From the NCBI RefSeq assembly GCF_009208565.1, contig NZ_WFLK01000015.1, positions 147,697 to 211,696 of the forward strand: a stretch of 64,000 nt of DNA, given 5' to 3'. Shown in pieces: positions 26,607-37,005 of this stretch. This DNA comes from Janthinobacterium aquaticum (lineage in GTDB: Bacteria > Pseudomonadota > Gammaproteobacteria > Burkholderiales > Burkholderiaceae_D). A program made the translations under genes and the position numbers. Within the stretch, counting starts at the first letter, position 1. The number at the start of each line of letters is the position of its first letter. Below the pieces are notes generated by a model, which saw only the letters and a list, made by a program, of their open reading frames with translations, was not told where the DNA came from and did no database searches.

Positions 26607-27408
26607 GACAGGAATCGGCCTGCAAGGTTCGGTATGGATGACGGTCGGCGGCGAGAACCTGGGCGGCGCCAGCCGCGTGCAGCTGCTGGGCGCCATCGGT
26701 GAATGCGGCTCGATCACGCAGGCGGCCAAGCTGGTCAAGATGAGCTACAAGGCGGCCTGGGATGCGATCGACGCGATGAACAATCTGGCTGGCGAGCCGC
26801 TGGTCGAGCGCCTGACCGGCGGCAAGGGCGGCGGCGGCACGCGCCTGACGCCGCGCGGGCGGCAACTGGTCGACAATTTTCAGGTTATCGAACGCGAGCA
26901 TGCGCGTTATTTGCAGCAGCTCGAAAGCCAGGCCGAGGGCATTGCAGACGACCTTTTACTGATCAGGAGAATGGCCATGAAAACCACCGCACGCAATCAA
27001 TTCCTGGGCAAGGTCACGCAACTGACCACTGGCGCCGTCAATGATGAAGTCACCCTGACCCTGCCGGGTGGCCAGCAGATCGTGGCAGTCGTCACGCAAG
27101 GCAGCAGCGCCAGCTTGGGCCTGGGGCCCGGCGTTGAAGCGTTTGCGCTGATCAAGGCGTCGTCGATCATCCTGGTCACCGACACCGAGGGCGCGCGCTT
27201 CTCGGCGCGCAACCAGCTGAGCGGCGCGGTCACCCGCGTGCAGACCGGCGCCGTCAATACCGAAGTGGTGCTCGACCTGCCAGCCGGCGGCACGATTGCC
27301 GCCATTATCACCAACCAGAGCAGCAGCGACCTGGGCATCGAAGTGGGCCGCAGCGTGACGGCCATCTTCAAGGCATCGAGCGTGATCCTGGGCGTGCCCG
27401 CCGCCTAG
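26599..27408 (+). CDS. modE: molybdate-responsive regulator ModE (HTH plus two molbindin domains)
   Basis: Regulator of 269 aa. The N-terminal winged HTH (about 15-110) carries [39 protein letters not shown] and [14 protein letters not shown], matching E. coli ModE. Two molbindin/TOBE domains follow (about 128-195 and 200-268), each starting with ARNQ(F/L)xGxVT. The TTG start at 26599 is preceded by GGAAG and overlaps modC by 8 bases. It probably represses the operon when molybdate is bound. Confidence 0.93.
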   Translation: MDKTGIGLQGSVWMTVGGENLGGASRVQLLGAIGECGSITQAAKLVKMSYKAAWDAIDAMNNLAGEPLVERLTGGKGGGGTRLTPRGRQLVDNFQVIEREHARYLQQLESQAEGIADDLLLIRRMAMKTTARNQFLGKVTQLTTGAVNDEVTLTLPGGQQIVAVVTQGSSASLGLGPGVEAFALIKASSIILVTDTEGARFSARNQLSGAVTRVQTGAVNTEVVLDLPAGGTIAAIITNQSSSDLGIEVGRSVTAIFKASSVILGVPAA

Positions 27409-30400
27409 TCTTCGAGGTGCGCCAGCCACTCGCGCGCTGCGGCCAGCGCCTGCTGCAGTTCGTGTTCGGTGGCGGCCAGCAGCGCCGGCACTTCTTCCAG
27501 GCGGCCGGCGTCGATCGCTTCTTCGGTGGCAAAGGCGGTGCGGATCAGGCGCTTGGTGCCCAGGGTGCCGACCGAGCCGCGCAGGCTGTGCAGGATGCGC
27601 CCGACATCGCTGTGGCGCCCGGCCTGCAGCGCCGTTTCAGCGTCGCGCATCGGCGTCATATCCTTGTTCAGCGCGTCTTCCACCATGCGCCGCAGTACGC
27701 CCCTGCCCTTGGCGTCCTTGCCCATCACGCGCATCAGCGGCGCCATGGAAAACACCTCTTCATCGACGACTGCGGCAGGCTTGGCCGGCAGCGCCTGCGG
27801 GCGCCTGGGCAGGTGGCGCACGATCACTTCCATCATCTCTTCCACCACCACCGGCTTGGCGATAAAGTCGGTAATGCCTGCCGTCATGCAGCGCTCGCGC
27901 TCGGAGGCCAGCACGCCGGCCGTCATGGCGATCACCGGCAGGGTCAGGCGCAGTTCGGTGCGGATCAGATGGGTGGCGCTGAAGCCGTCCATGATGGGCA
28001 TCTGCATGTCCATCAGCACGATGTCATAACGCAAGGATTCCATGCGCAGCCGTTCGACCGCCTGCAGGCCGTCGCCGACCACGTCAAGCGTGGCGCCCAT
28101 GTGCTCGAGGATGCCGCGCGCTACCGCCTGGTTCAGGTGGTTGTCTTCGACCAGCAGGAAATGCACGCCGGCCAGTTCGGTGCCGGCCGGCTTGTGCTGC
28201 ACCTGGCCGTCGCCATCGTGCTTGGCGATCAGCGCCTGGTGTAGCGCATCGAACAGGCTCGAACCGGTAATCGGCTTCATCAGCACCACATCGGCTTCGG
28301 CAGCGCTCGAGATTTCTTCCAGGTGGTTGCGTGCAAACGCGTTGACCATCACCACGATGGGCTGGCGCTGGCCGCTGGCGGCCTGGCGGATCGCCTTGGC
28401 CGTGGCCAGGCCGTCCATCACCGGCATATGCCAGTCGGCCAGCACCACGTCATACGGCTGTTGTCCTGCCAGCCGTTCGCGGTACAGTTCAATCGCGGCA
28501 AAGCCGGAATCGACTTCATCGGCGCTCCAGCCCCATGCCTCGATCAGCTTGACGATCAGTTCGCGCGTGGTGCGGTTGTCATCGGCCACCAGCAGGCGCA
28601 ACTGGCCCAGCGCCGGCTTGCGCCGCTCTTCCGCCGGCTGTGCCAGCACCTCGAACGGCACCGCAAACCAGAAGCGGCTGCCCTTGCCTTCGCTGCTGGC
28701 CACGGCGATTTCGCCGCCCATCATGCGGATCAGGTGCTTGCTGATAGCCAGCCCCAGGCCAGTGCCGCCAAAGCGGCGTGTAATGCTCTGGTCGCCCTGC
28801 GAGAAGGCAGTAAACAACTGTTCCTGCTGCTGCAGCGTCATGCCGATGCCGGTGTCGCGCACTTCGAAGCGCAGCCAGGTGCGCTGCTGGTCGCTGTCTT
28901 CCACGCTGACAGCCACCACCACTTCGCCGCTTTCGGTAAATTTGATGGCGTTGCCGGCCAGGTTGACCAGGATCTGCTGCAGGCGCTGGGCGTCGCCAAG
29001 CAGGCGACGCGGTACATTCGGTTCGACCGCAATGGCCAGTTCCAGTTCCTTTTCACCGGCGTTCATGGTCATGGTGGTGGCCAGTGTATTCATCACCTCG
29101 TCGAGGTCGAATTCAATCGGCGACAGGTCCATGCGGCGCGCCTCGATCTTGGAAAAGTCGAGTACATCGTTAAGGATGCCCAGCAGCGACTGGCCGGCCA
29201 CGCGCACCATGGTCAGGTATTTGCGCTGTTCGGTGTCGAGCCTGGTATTGCCCAGCAAATACACCATGCCCAGCACGGCGTTCAGCGGTGTACGGATCTC
29301 ATGGCTCATATTGGCCACGAAATCGCTTTTGGCGCGGTTGGCTGCTTCGGCGCGGTCGCGTTCGAGTTCCAGTTCGTCGGCGCGTGTTTCGACTTCCTGC
29401 TGCAGGCGGTCGCGCTCGCTCATCAGGCCGTTGAAGGCTTCGGTCAGCTGGCCTACTTCGTCGCGTTGCAGTACCGGCACCGGCGTAAAGCGGCTGCCGC
29501 TGGCGCGCATGGCCAGCAGGGTGTCGCGCAGGCGCACCAGCGGCGAGAGCAGCCGCACGGTGACCCAGCCCAGTACGGCGGCCGCCAGCAGCGAGGCCAG
29601 TACACTCCACAGTATCAGGCGGTACAGCACGCCGTTGAACGGTTCGAAAGCGTCTGTGACGGGCAAGGAAGCAGCCAGCAGCCAGTTGACCGATTTCAAT
29701 CGCCTGAAGCTGTTGACGCCGGTAACGCCCTGGCTGTTGGTGCTGACCATGCTGCCCTCGCCGTCTTCCTTGAGCAGCTGGGTGGTGGTGATATTGGCAG
29801 TGGGTATACGTGGCTTGAGCAGGCGGCTGGCATCGGGGTGCAGCACGTAGCGCGGTTCGGTTTCGCGCGTGAGGATAAAGTAAAAGCCGTTCTTGCCCAC
29901 TTTGGCGGTGCGCAGCTTGCCCAGCATATTGTCCTTGTACAGGCGCAGGACGCCGATCACCACGCCGGCCACTTCACCATCTTGATCGAGCACGGGCGCG
30001 ATCATCTGCACGATCGGCTGGTGGCTGGTCTTGCCCAGGATGGGTTCGGTAATCATGGCCTTGCGGGTGCGCATGATGGTCTGGAAATAAGCCCGGTCGG
30101 CCACGTCGACACCGTTGCGCGCCTTGACCTCGGGCACATCGGCTACCACCTTGCCTTGCGCATCGAGCACGATGACATCGTCAAACAGCGACAGCATGGC
30201 GCGCTGGGTGTAGTACTCGCGCAGCTGGGCCGGATTATCCATCAGCGCCAGCGGCTGGCGCCGCGCCGTCTCGCTGATAATGTCGAGCAGCATGCCCAGT
30301 TTGTCGTCAAGCTCGTCAGCCGTACGTTCGATCATCGCCGTTTGCTGGCTCAGCAGCACCTGCGTAAAATCGTCGCGCATGCGCTGCACCTGGATCGTGG

Positions 30401-30476
30401 TGACCAGCGCAATCATGGCAATCGAGATCAGACTGGTAGCCAGCGCGACTTTGACTTTAATGCCGAGAGGCTTCAT
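27405..30476 (-). CDS. hybrid sensor histidine kinase with two receivers and Hpt
   Basis: Multi-domain signalling protein of 1023 aa. Order: TM1 (about 8-28), periplasmic double-Cache sensor (about 30-285), TM2 (about 290-310), HAMP and coiled coil, HisKA with phospho-acceptor His in [16 protein letters not shown], HATPase ([24 protein letters not shown]), receiver 1 ([12 protein letters not shown]), receiver 2 ([12 protein letters not shown]) and a C-terminal Hpt domain with His in [19 protein letters not shown] precedes the ATG at 30476. The stop overlaps convergent modE by 4 bases. No output protein is adjacent, and the ligand is unknown. Confidence 0.92.
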   Translation of the reverse strand: MKPLGIKVKVALATSLISIAMIALVTTIQVQRMRDDFTQVLLSQQTAMIERTADELDDKLGMLLDIISETARRQPLALMDNPAQLREYYTQRAMLSLFDDVIVLDAQGKVVADVPEVKARNGVDVADRAYFQTIMRTRKAMITEPILGKTSHQPIVQMIAPVLDQDGEVAGVVIGVLRLYKDNMLGKLRTAKVGKNGFYFILTRETEPRYVLHPDASRLLKPRIPTANITTTQLLKEDGEGSMVSTNSQGVTGVNSFRRLKSVNWLLAASLPVTDAFEPFNGVLYRLILWSVLASLLAAAVLGWVTVRLLSPLVRLRDTLLAMRASGSRFTPVPVLQRDEVGQLTEAFNGLMSERDRLQQEVETRADELELERDRAEAANRAKSDFVANMSHEIRTPLNAVLGMVYLLGNTRLDTEQRKYLTMVRVAGQSLLGILNDVLDFSKIEARRMDLSPIEFDLDEVMNTLATTMTMNAGEKELELAIAVEPNVPRRLLGDAQRLQQILVNLAGNAIKFTESGEVVVAVSVEDSDQQRTWLRFEVRDTGIGMTLQQQEQLFTAFSQGDQSITRRFGGTGLGLAISKHLIRMMGGEIAVASSEGKGSRFWFAVPFEVLAQPAEERRKPALGQLRLLVADDNRTTRELIVKLIEAWGWSADEVDSGFAAIELYRERLAGQQPYDVVLADWHMPVMDGLATAKAIRQAASGQRQPIVVMVNAFARNHLEEISSAAEADVVLMKPITGSSLFDALHQALIAKHDGDGQVQHKPAGTELAGVHFLLVEDNHLNQAVARGILEHMGATLDVVGDGLQAVERLRMESLRYDIVLMDMQMPIMDGFSATHLIRTELRLTLPVIAMTAGVLASERERCMTAGITDFIAKPVVVEEMMEVIVRHLPRRPQALPAKPAAVVDEEVFSMAPLMRVMGKDAKGRGVLRRMVEDALNKDMTPMRDAETALQAGRHSDVGRILHSLRGSVGTLGTKRLIRTAFATEEAIDAGRLEEVPALLAATEHELQQALAAAREWLAHLED

Positions 30477-30703
30477 ATTTTCCTTTTCAAAAGCGAGCGG
30501 CACGGCTGCAGATAATGCTGCCAGGAATTTTCCTATCATTGCAGCAGCTTGGCAAGTTCAGGCGCCTGGCGTGTCGCGCCAGTGGTGATGTTGCCATAGA
30601 AATAAATGAAATACAGCTTTATTGCCAGGAATTGAGATCAAATAGGCACAAGCAAGCGTACTTTGCAGTAAACTCATTGTTGTATTTTCTTAAAGGTACT
30701 GCC

Positions 30704-31462
30704 ATGACACCAGAGTTACTGTCCCCAACCCCGCCCACCCTGAACGTGGAGGCGCTGCGCGCGCGCTGTTCGACCTGCAGCATGCACCAGCTGTGCCTGC
30801 CCATGGGACTCGATGTGGGCGATATGGACAGGCTCGACCAGATTATCGGCCGCCGCCGCAAGGTCGCGCGCGGGGCGTCGCTGTTTCGTATCGGCGACTC
30901 GTTCCAGAACCTGTATGCGATACGCCTGGGCCACTTCAAGACCTACCAGATCAATCCGGGCGGCGAAGAACAGGTGACGGGTTTCCAGATGGCCGGCGAG
31001 CTGCTGGGCATGGACGCCATCAGCGCCGACCGCCACCATTGCAATGCGGTGGCGCTGGAAGACAGCGAAGTGTGCGAGATTCCGTTTGCCAGCCTGGAGC
31101 AGCTGCTCGGTAATATGCCGACCCTGCTGCGCCATTTCCACCGCATGATGAGCCAGGAAATCACGCGTGAGCAAAGCGTCATGCTGTTGCTCGGCAATAT
31201 GCAGGCCACGCAGCGCTTTGCCGCCTTTATCGTCAACCTGGCGTCGCGCTACGAGGCGCGCGGCTACTCGGGCAACAACTTCCAGCTGCGCATGTCGCGC
31301 GAGGAAATCGGCAATTACCTGGGACTGACGATCGAAAGCGTCAGCCGCCTGTTGTCGAAGTTCAAAAAAGAAGGCTGGCTGCGCGTCTCGAACCGCGAGA
31401 TCGAGATTTTGCAACCAGCCAAACTGAAGGCCATTACGGCCGGTACCGATACCTGCAAATAA
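30704..31462 (+). CDS. fnr: FNR-type oxygen-sensing regulator (Crp/Fnr family)
   Basis: Crp/Fnr regulator of 252 aa. The N-terminal cysteines C22-X2-C25-X5-C31 plus C113 (RHHCNA) are the four ligands of the FNR [4Fe-4S] cluster, in the same spacing as E. coli FNR. A cyclic-nucleotide-type beta-roll follows, and the C-terminal HTH is MSREEIGNYLGLTIESVSRLLSKFKKEG; the E--SR pattern reads TTGAT half-sites. AAAGG precedes the ATG. It converges on the cbb3 oxidase operon, whose promoter carries an FNR box. Confidence 0.93.
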   Translation: MTPELLSPTPPTLNVEALRARCSTCSMHQLCLPMGLDVGDMDRLDQIIGRRRKVARGASLFRIGDSFQNLYAIRLGHFKTYQINPGGEEQVTGFQMAGELLGMDAISADRHHCNAVALEDSEVCEIPFASLEQLLGNMPTLLRHFHRMMSQEITREQSVMLLLGNMQATQRFAAFIVNLASRYEARGYSGNNFQLRMSREEIGNYLGLTIESVSRLLSKFKKEGWLRVSNREIEILQPAKLKAITAGTDTCK

Positions 31463-31478
31463 AGCGGGCGTCGTGGTC

Positions 31479-32003
31479 TTATAACTCCTCGTCGGCATGC
31501 AGCGCCAGGCTGCGCTGCACCGGCCAGGTCCAGATGCCCGACAAACGCCATTCACGCTTGTCGTTTTCCACCAGCACCTGCCAGCGGCTGCGCTCGAGCA
31601 TCGGCAGCGATACCGAGAAATTGCCATCGGCATCGGGTTTGACCAGCAGCTTGATGTCCTTTTCCGGCAGCGTGGCGTGCGCCAGGTGCAGCTGCAGCGG
31701 CGCCGTGTACGGCTTGTTGAAGCTGTGCACCGAGCCGGTCAGGCGCCCTTGCGCCACGTCATAAGCAAGACTGGTGTCCATGCCCATATCGCTGGCCACG
31801 GTATCGCGGCGCAGGTCCTGGTTGATGGCCTTGCCCTTCTTGTAGTAATCGCCCACCACCACCGCGTCAGGCTGGGTAAAGGCGATATAGCCCATGAAGC
31901 TGCCTACCACCACCGACAGGCCCGGGCCGATCATCAGCAGCCACGGCCAGCGATGCTTGTACCAGGGGTCGACGGGGGGCTGCAGTTTGACTGTATCGGA
32001 CAT
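31479..32003 (-). CDS. ccoH: FixH/CcoH family protein
   Basis: Membrane-anchored protein of 174 aa. It has one N-terminal transmembrane helix (WPWLLMIGPGLSVVVGSFMGYIAF) and a periplasmic beta-rich domain with DYYKKGKAINQDLRRD, the FixH signature. FixH/CcoH is needed for assembly or stability of the cbb3 oxidase. It lies 12 bp after ccoG, at the end of the ccoNOQPGH operon. Confidence 0.9.
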   Translation of the reverse strand: MSDTVKLQPPVDPWYKHRWPWLLMIGPGLSVVVGSFMGYIAFTQPDAVVVGDYYKKGKAINQDLRRDTVASDMGMDTSLAYDVAQGRLTGSVHSFNKPYTAPLQLHLAHATLPEKDIKLLVKPDADGNFSVSLPMLERSRWQVLVENDKREWRLSGIWTWPVQRSLALHADEEL

Positions 32004-32015
32004 TGTTTTCTCCTT

Positions 32016-33404
32016 TTATCTCGGTACGATAAACACCGCGCTCTCGCGCACATGCAGCGACGGGTCCTCGACCGACTGCAGCTCGATATGAATCTTGTTC
32101 GAGCCTTTCTCGCCCACACCGTGCGGCACGCGCAGGCGGATCGGCCAGCCCAGCGTTTCGGTCGGCTGCAAGGTCACTTCGTCGCGCGAAATCAGTTCAA
32201 GGCCGGACAAGCCGCTCGCGCTGATCTTGAAGTGTTGCTGCTGTTCGGAGGTGTTCATGATCTGCAGGCGGTAGACGTTTTCTATCATGCCGTCTTCCAC
32301 TTCGCGGCCCATCGAGCCACGGTCGCGGATCACATCCATCTTCAGCGGCGTGCGCAGGAACAGCGAGGTACAGACACCGATAATGATCAGCGCCAGGATG
32401 GAACTATAGATCAGCACGCGCGGGCGCATGGCGCGCTGGCGGATCTGCTTCGAGTCGAAGTTGTTTTCCATCGCATGGTCGGTACTGTAGCGTATCAGTC
32501 CGCGCGGGCGTTCGATCTTGTCCATCACGCTGTTGCAGGCATCGACGCAGGCCGCGCAGCCGATGCATTCATACTGCAGGCCGTTGCGGATATCGATGCC
32601 GGTCGGACAGACCTGTACGCACATGGTGCAGTCGATGCAGTCGCCCAGCGGCTTGGCCGGTTGCGCCGCCTTCTTGTTGGCCACGCCGCGTGGCTCGCCG
32701 CGCTTGGCGTCGTAGGTGATGATCAGCGTGTCCTGGTCGAACATGGCGCTCTGGAAGCGCGCGTACGGGCACATGTATTTGCACACCTGTTCGCGCAGCC
32801 AGCCCGCGTTGCCGTAGGTGGCCAGCGCATAGAACAGCACCCAGAACCATTCCCATGGGCCGAAGTTGAACGTCTGCACTTCACGCGCCAGCTCGTGGAT
32901 GGGCGTGAAATAGCCAACGAAGGTAAAACCGGTCCACAGTGCAATTGCACCCCAAGCCAGATGTTTTGCGGTTTTCTTGGCTGCCTTGCGTACCGACGGT
33001 CCCTGGCGGTCCAGCGCAATGCGGGCACTGCGCGGGCCCTCGATCTTGCGTTCGACCCACAGGAAAATCTCGGTATACACCGTTTGCGGACAGGAGAACC
33101 CGCACCACACCCGTCCGGCAATGGCAGTGACAAGGAACAGCAGATAGGCCGCAATGATCAGCAGGGCCGCCAGATAGATGAAATCTTGCGGCCACAGTAC
33201 CACGCCGAAAATGTAGAACTTGCGCGTGGTCAAATCGAACAGCAGGGCTTGCCTACCGTTCCAGTTGAGCCAGGGCAAGCCGTAGAACGCCAGCTGGGTC
33301 AGCCATACGCACACCCAGCGCCATGTTGCATAGCGTCCTTTGGCCTCGCGAGGGTAGATTTGCTCGCGGGCCGCATACATCTTGATGACTTGAGGTTCCG
33401 ACAT
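32016..33404 (-). CDS. ccoG: cytochrome c oxidase accessory protein CcoG (FixG)
   Basis: Membrane protein of 462 aa with about five transmembrane segments. It contains a double ferredoxin-type motif, CIDCTMCVQVCP and CIGCAACVDACN, plus an N-terminal CGFSCPQTVYTEIF-like segment (VWCGFSCPQTVYTE). The C-terminal Ig-like FixG domain is periplasmic. CcoG is a copper reductase in cbb3 oxidase maturation. Its ATG overlaps the ccoP stop by one base (TAATG). Confidence 0.94.
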   Translation of the reverse strand: MSEPQVIKMYAAREQIYPREAKGRYATWRWVCVWLTQLAFYGLPWLNWNGRQALLFDLTTRKFYIFGVVLWPQDFIYLAALLIIAAYLLFLVTAIAGRVWCGFSCPQTVYTEIFLWVERKIEGPRSARIALDRQGPSVRKAAKKTAKHLAWGAIALWTGFTFVGYFTPIHELAREVQTFNFGPWEWFWVLFYALATYGNAGWLREQVCKYMCPYARFQSAMFDQDTLIITYDAKRGEPRGVANKKAAQPAKPLGDCIDCTMCVQVCPTGIDIRNGLQYECIGCAACVDACNSVMDKIERPRGLIRYSTDHAMENNFDSKQIRQRAMRPRVLIYSSILALIIIGVCTSLFLRTPLKMDVIRDRGSMGREVEDGMIENVYRLQIMNTSEQQQHFKISASGLSGLELISRDEVTLQPTETLGWPIRLRVPHGVGEKGSNKIHIELQSVEDPSLHVRESAVFIVPR

Positions 33405-34330
33405 TACTTCACTGGCGCCTGCGGTTGTGGATTGGACAGGCTCCAGATATAGGCCGACAGCACATGCACTTTCGACTCGCCCAGGAAATCACCGAACGCG
33501 GGCATGGTGTTGTTGCGGCCCTTGCGGATGGTTTCCATGATGGTATCGGCGCTGCCGCCGTACAGCCATATCTTGTCGGTCAGGTTAGGTGCGCCCAGCT
33601 GCTGGTTGCCTTTGGCATCGGCGCCGTGACAGGCCATGCAGGCACCGAACTTGGCTTTGCCCAGTACCGACTTGACCGGATCGGAAGTCGAACCCGACAG
33701 GCTCAGCACGTAGTGCGCCACGTTCTCGATATCCTTTTCCGAACCGACTGCGGCACCCATCGGCGGCATGATGCCGTTGCGACCGTGCATGATGGTGGTC
33801 TTGATGATGTCGGGATCGCCGCCATACAGCCAGTCCTTGTCGGTCAGGTTCGGGAAGCCCTTGTTGCCGCGGGCGTCGGAACCATGGCACTGCGCGCAGT
33901 AGGTCAGGAACAGGCGCTGGCCGATGGCGTTGGCCTGTGGATCGGCAGCGACCGTCTTGATGTCCTGGCTCAGATACTTGTTGAACAGCGGACCGTAATC
34001 GGCTTCCGCTTTCTTCAGTTCTTCCTCGTACTGGCCGGTCGATTTCCAGCCCAGCTTGCCCTGGTAGGTGCCCAGGCCCGGATACAGGAACAGGTAGGCC
34101 AGTGCAAACACGATGGTGATGTAGAACAGCCACATCCACCAGCGCGGCATCGGTGTGTTGAGCTCCGTCAGGTCTTCGTCCCAGACGTGGCCGGTGGTGC
34201 CGTCAGCCGGTGCGCCCGGCTCGACCTTCACCTTCGACTGCGAATAGAGCAGCACGCCGCAGCCGATAATGCCCAGCAGCGACAGCACGACGATATAGAT
34301 ATTCCAGAAACCGCTGGTGAAGTCAGACAT
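33404..34330 (-). CDS. ccoP: cbb3-type cytochrome oxidase subunit III (diheme)
   Basis: Diheme cytochrome c subunit of 308 aa. It has an N-terminal FixP membrane region (two helices, about 10-30 and 60-80) and two c-type heme sites, CAQCH and CMACH. The methionine ligands are in the GIMPPMG and NTMPAFG segments. It passes electrons to CcoO and the active site. It overlaps ccoQ by 8 bases. Confidence 0.96.
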   Translation of the reverse strand: MSDFTSGFWNIYIVVLSLLGIIGCGVLLYSQSKVKVEPGAPADGTTGHVWDEDLTELNTPMPRWWMWLFYITIVFALAYLFLYPGLGTYQGKLGWKSTGQYEEELKKAEADYGPLFNKYLSQDIKTVAADPQANAIGQRLFLTYCAQCHGSDARGNKGFPNLTDKDWLYGGDPDIIKTTIMHGRNGIMPPMGAAVGSEKDIENVAHYVLSLSGSTSDPVKSVLGKAKFGACMACHGADAKGNQQLGAPNLTDKIWLYGGSADTIMETIRKGRNNTMPAFGDFLGESKVHVLSAYIWSLSNPQPQAPVK

Positions 34331-34523
34331 GAGCGCGCTCCTCTTTTACTGGTGCCGGCGCGGCCGGAGTGTCAAGCGCTTCGTCGTCGAACGGCAGGTG
34401 CGCCGCTGCGTCGAAGTCCTTGTTGCTGCGGCTGAAAGTCCACCACAGGATGCCCAGGAACGTCGTAAAGGAAACCACCGTCATGACGCTGCTGGCGCTG
34501 TCGAACAGATTGTCGATTGCCAT
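34323..34523 (-). CDS. ccoQ: cbb3-type cytochrome oxidase subunit CcoQ
   Basis: Small subunit of 66 aa with a single transmembrane helix (VMTVVSFTTFLGILWWTF) followed by an acidic, proline-rich tail, the usual CcoQ form. It lies between ccoO (1 bp gap) and ccoP (8-base overlap) and helps to stabilise the complex. Confidence 0.9.
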   Translation of the reverse strand: MAIDNLFDSASSVMTVVSFTTFLGILWWTFSRSNKDFDAAAHLPFDDEALDTPAAPAPVKEERAHV

Positions 34524-34524
34524 G

Positions 34525-35139
34525 CTAATTCCTCGTTTTGATTAATGTGCCCAGGCCTTGCAGATAGGCAACCAGGGCGTCTTCTTCCGTCTTGTCCTGC
34601 AGCTCGGCCGGGCCGGCGGCGATCTCTTCTTCGCTGTACGGGTCGCCAAGGCGTTTCAGGGCGCGCATTTTCGGCACGATCTCTTCCGGTACCAGTTTGG
34701 TCTTGGCCAACCAGGGGTAGGCCGGCATGTTCGATTCCGGCACCACGTCGCGCGGGTTGTTCAAGTGCGTGCGATGCCATTCATCGCTGTAGCGGGCGCC
34801 CACGCGTGCCAGGTCGGGACCGGTACGCTTGGAACCCCACTGGAACGGACGGTCGTAGACGAACTCGCCGGCCACCGAATAGTGGCCATAGCGTTCGGTC
34901 TCGGCGCGCAGCGGACGGATCATCTGCGAGTGGCAGTTGTAGCAGCCTTCGCGCACATAAATGTCGCGGCCGGCCAGGCGCAGCGCCGAGTAGGGCTTGA
35001 GGCCGGCGATCGGCTCCGTGGTGCTCTTCTGGAAGAACAGCGGAATGATCTCGACGGCGCCGCCGACGCTGACCACCAGCGTGATCAGGCCGATCAGCAG
35101 CCAGGGGTTTCTTTCAATCCATGCATGTGAAAATTTCAT
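34525..35139 (-). CDS. ccoO: cbb3-type cytochrome oxidase subunit II (monoheme)
   Basis: Membrane-bound monoheme cytochrome c of 204 aa. It has an N-terminal anchor helix ([25 protein letters not shown]) and heme site CYNCH in [15 protein letters not shown], followed by [16 protein letters not shown] and the distal Met in SNMPAYPWL. It follows ccoN by 16 bp. Confidence 0.96.
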   Translation of the reverse strand: MKFSHAWIERNPWLLIGLITLVVSVGGAVEIIPLFFQKSTTEPIAGLKPYSALRLAGRDIYVREGCYNCHSQMIRPLRAETERYGHYSVAGEFVYDRPFQWGSKRTGPDLARVGARYSDEWHRTHLNNPRDVVPESNMPAYPWLAKTKLVPEEIVPKMRALKRLGDPYSEEEIAAGPAELQDKTEEDALVAYLQGLGTLIKTRN

Positions 35140-35155
35140 TTTGCTTTTGCTCCTG

Positions 35156-36583
35156 TCAGGCGTGCGCCGCGTTCAGTTCCGGGATGCGTGCCACGGGCAC
35201 TTTGGTGCCGCGCACGGTCATGTAGGTGTTGTAGGCCATCACGCACATGCCGGCCAGATACAGCAGGCCGCCGCCCACGCGCACCACGTAGTACGGATAG
35301 GTTGCCTTCACGCCTTCAACGAAGGTATAGGTCAGCGTGCCGTCCGGATTGACTGCGCGCCACATCAGGCCCTGCATCACACCGGCGATCCACATTGCGG
35401 CGATATACAGCACCACGCCGATGGTGGCGACCCAGAAGTGCACGTCGACCAGGCGCGTGCTGTACATCTTGGTCTGGCCGGCAATGCGCGGCAGGATGTA
35501 GTAGATCGAACCCATGGTGATGAAGCCCACCCAGCCCAGTGCACCGGCATGCACGTGCGCCACGGTCCAGTCGGTGTAGTGCGACAGCGAGTTGATGGTC
35601 TTGATCGACATCATCGGGCCTTCGAAGGTGGCGATGCCGTAGAACGACAGCGAGACGATCATGAACTTCAGGATCGGGTCGGTGCGCAGCTTGTGCCAGG
35701 CGCCCGACAGAGTCATGATGCCGTTGATCATGCCGCCCCAGCTCGGCGCCAGCAGCACCAAGGAAAACACCATGCCGATCGATTGGGTCCAGTCAGGCAG
35801 TGCCGTGTAGTGCAGGTGATGCGGGCCGGCCCACATGTAGGTGAAGATCAGCGCCCAGAAGTGGACGATCGACAAACGATACGAGTACACAGGGCGCTCG
35901 GCCTGTTTCGGAATGAAGTAGTAGACCATGCCCAGGTAGCCGGCAGTCAGGATGAAGCCCACCGCGTTATGGCCGTACCACCATTGAATCATGGCGTCCT
36001 GCACGCCGGTGTAGGCCGAGTACGATTTGGTAAACGAGGCCGGCATCACGGCGCCTTGCACCACGTGCAGGATCGTCACGGCCAGGATATAGCCGCCGAA
36101 GAACCAGTTGGCCACATAGATGTGCTTGACCTTGCGCTTGACGATGGTGCCGAAGAACACGATCGCGTAGGAAATCCAGACCACGGCGATCAGAATGCTG
36201 ATCGGCCACTCCAGTTCGGCGTATTCCTTGCCGCGGGTGAAACCCATGGGCAGCGAAACGACGGCGCACAGGATGACTGCCTGCCAGCCCCAGAAGGTGA
36301 AGGCGGCCAGCTTGTCGGAAAACAGGCGTACCTGGCAGGTGCGTTGCACCACGTAGTACGAAGTGGCGAACAGGCCGCAGATGCCGAAGGCAAAAATGAC
36401 GGCATTGGTGTGCAATGGCCGCAGGCGGCCATAGGTCAGCCATGGTATGTCTAGATTGAGGGCAGGCCAGGCCAGCTGGGCGGCGATAATCACGCCTACC
36501 AGCATGCCGATGACGCCCCATACTACAGTGGCGACCGCGAATTGCTTCACGATCTTGTAGTTATAGTTCAGCGATTGATCCAC
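35156..36583 (-). CDS. ccoN: cbb3-type cytochrome oxidase subunit I (catalytic)
   Basis: Heme-copper oxidase catalytic subunit of 475 aa with 12 transmembrane helices. The conserved heme and CuB histidines are present in TNAVIFAFG (preceded by LH), [25 protein letters not shown] and [20 protein letters not shown]. It reduces oxygen at high affinity at the cytoplasmic membrane. The GTG start at 36583 has GGGAGAG upstream. A consensus FNR box lies 69 bp upstream. Confidence 0.96.
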   Translation of the reverse strand: MDQSLNYNYKIVKQFAVATVVWGVIGMLVGVIIAAQLAWPALNLDIPWLTYGRLRPLHTNAVIFAFGICGLFATSYYVVQRTCQVRLFSDKLAAFTFWGWQAVILCAVVSLPMGFTRGKEYAELEWPISILIAVVWISYAIVFFGTIVKRKVKHIYVANWFFGGYILAVTILHVVQGAVMPASFTKSYSAYTGVQDAMIQWWYGHNAVGFILTAGYLGMVYYFIPKQAERPVYSYRLSIVHFWALIFTYMWAGPHHLHYTALPDWTQSIGMVFSLVLLAPSWGGMINGIMTLSGAWHKLRTDPILKFMIVSLSFYGIATFEGPMMSIKTINSLSHYTDWTVAHVHAGALGWVGFITMGSIYYILPRIAGQTKMYSTRLVDVHFWVATIGVVLYIAAMWIAGVMQGLMWRAVNPDGTLTYTFVEGVKATYPYYVVRVGGGLLYLAGMCVMAYNTYMTVRGTKVPVARIPELNAAHA

Positions 36584-36616
36584 AAAGACTCTCCCTGGAA
36601 TTACTATTTATGATGG

Positions 36617-36665
36617 TGGCCAGAGCGTAAGTGTTTGATCGCTAAAAAACTTTGATGTGGATCAA
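36617..36665 (-). promoter_or_regulatory. FNR-dependent class II promoter of ccoNOQPGH
   Basis: An exact TTGAT-N4-ATCAA box lies at 36652-36665. On the minus strand a TACGCT -10 element is at 36629-36624, giving a predicted start at 36617 and placing the box centre at -41.5. The same geometry is seen at the Aer-like receptor promoter. Confidence 0.85.
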
Positions 36666-36828
36666 AATTAACCAGATGAAATAGGGGTAGCGAACTGGCA
36701 TCAAAATAATTGATGATCCAGGCAAAAAAAAGCGTGCAGGAAGCCTGCCGCAATGCGGTTGATTGCGTGGGAAAAGGTGTGTGATGGGAGTCATGCCTGC
36801 GCCCCGATGCGCAGGCTGGTTTGTTATC

Positions 36829-37005
36829 TTATTCGGGTTCGGTGCCAGCCGGTTTTTCCGGCGTGGTGTCGTCATCCTGCAGCACGCGCAGGCCGGGGCC
36901 GACCAGGTCGTCGAACTGGCCGCCGTCGGAGGCATTGAAGAACAGCCACAGGGCGCCAAACACCACCACCACGCTCAGGGGTATCAACAGGTACAGCGAT
37001 TCCAT
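36829..37005 (-). CDS. ccoS: cbb3-type oxidase assembly protein CcoS
   Basis: Small protein of 58 aa beginning MESLYLLIPLSVVVVFGALW. It has one transmembrane helix, then LFFNASDGGQFDDLVGPG and an acidic tail ending in EPE. This is the standard CcoS form, needed for heme and copper insertion into CcoN. Its ATG overlaps the ccoI stop (TGATG). It is followed by a 245-bp gap that holds the ccoN promoter. Confidence 0.92.
   Translation of the reverse strand: MESLYLLIPLSVVVVFGALWLFFNASDGGQFDDLVGPGLRVLQDDDTTPEKPAGTEPE

Noticed and set aside
28323..30515. 730-codon plus-strand open frame opposite the hybrid kinase
   Set aside because: No recognisable domain and composition typical of an antisense frame; the kinase is unambiguous.
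30631..30640. TTGAGATCAA before fnr as an FNR autoregulatory box
   Set aside because: Half-sites are adjacent with no 4-base spacer, so it does not fit the 14-bp FNR site.
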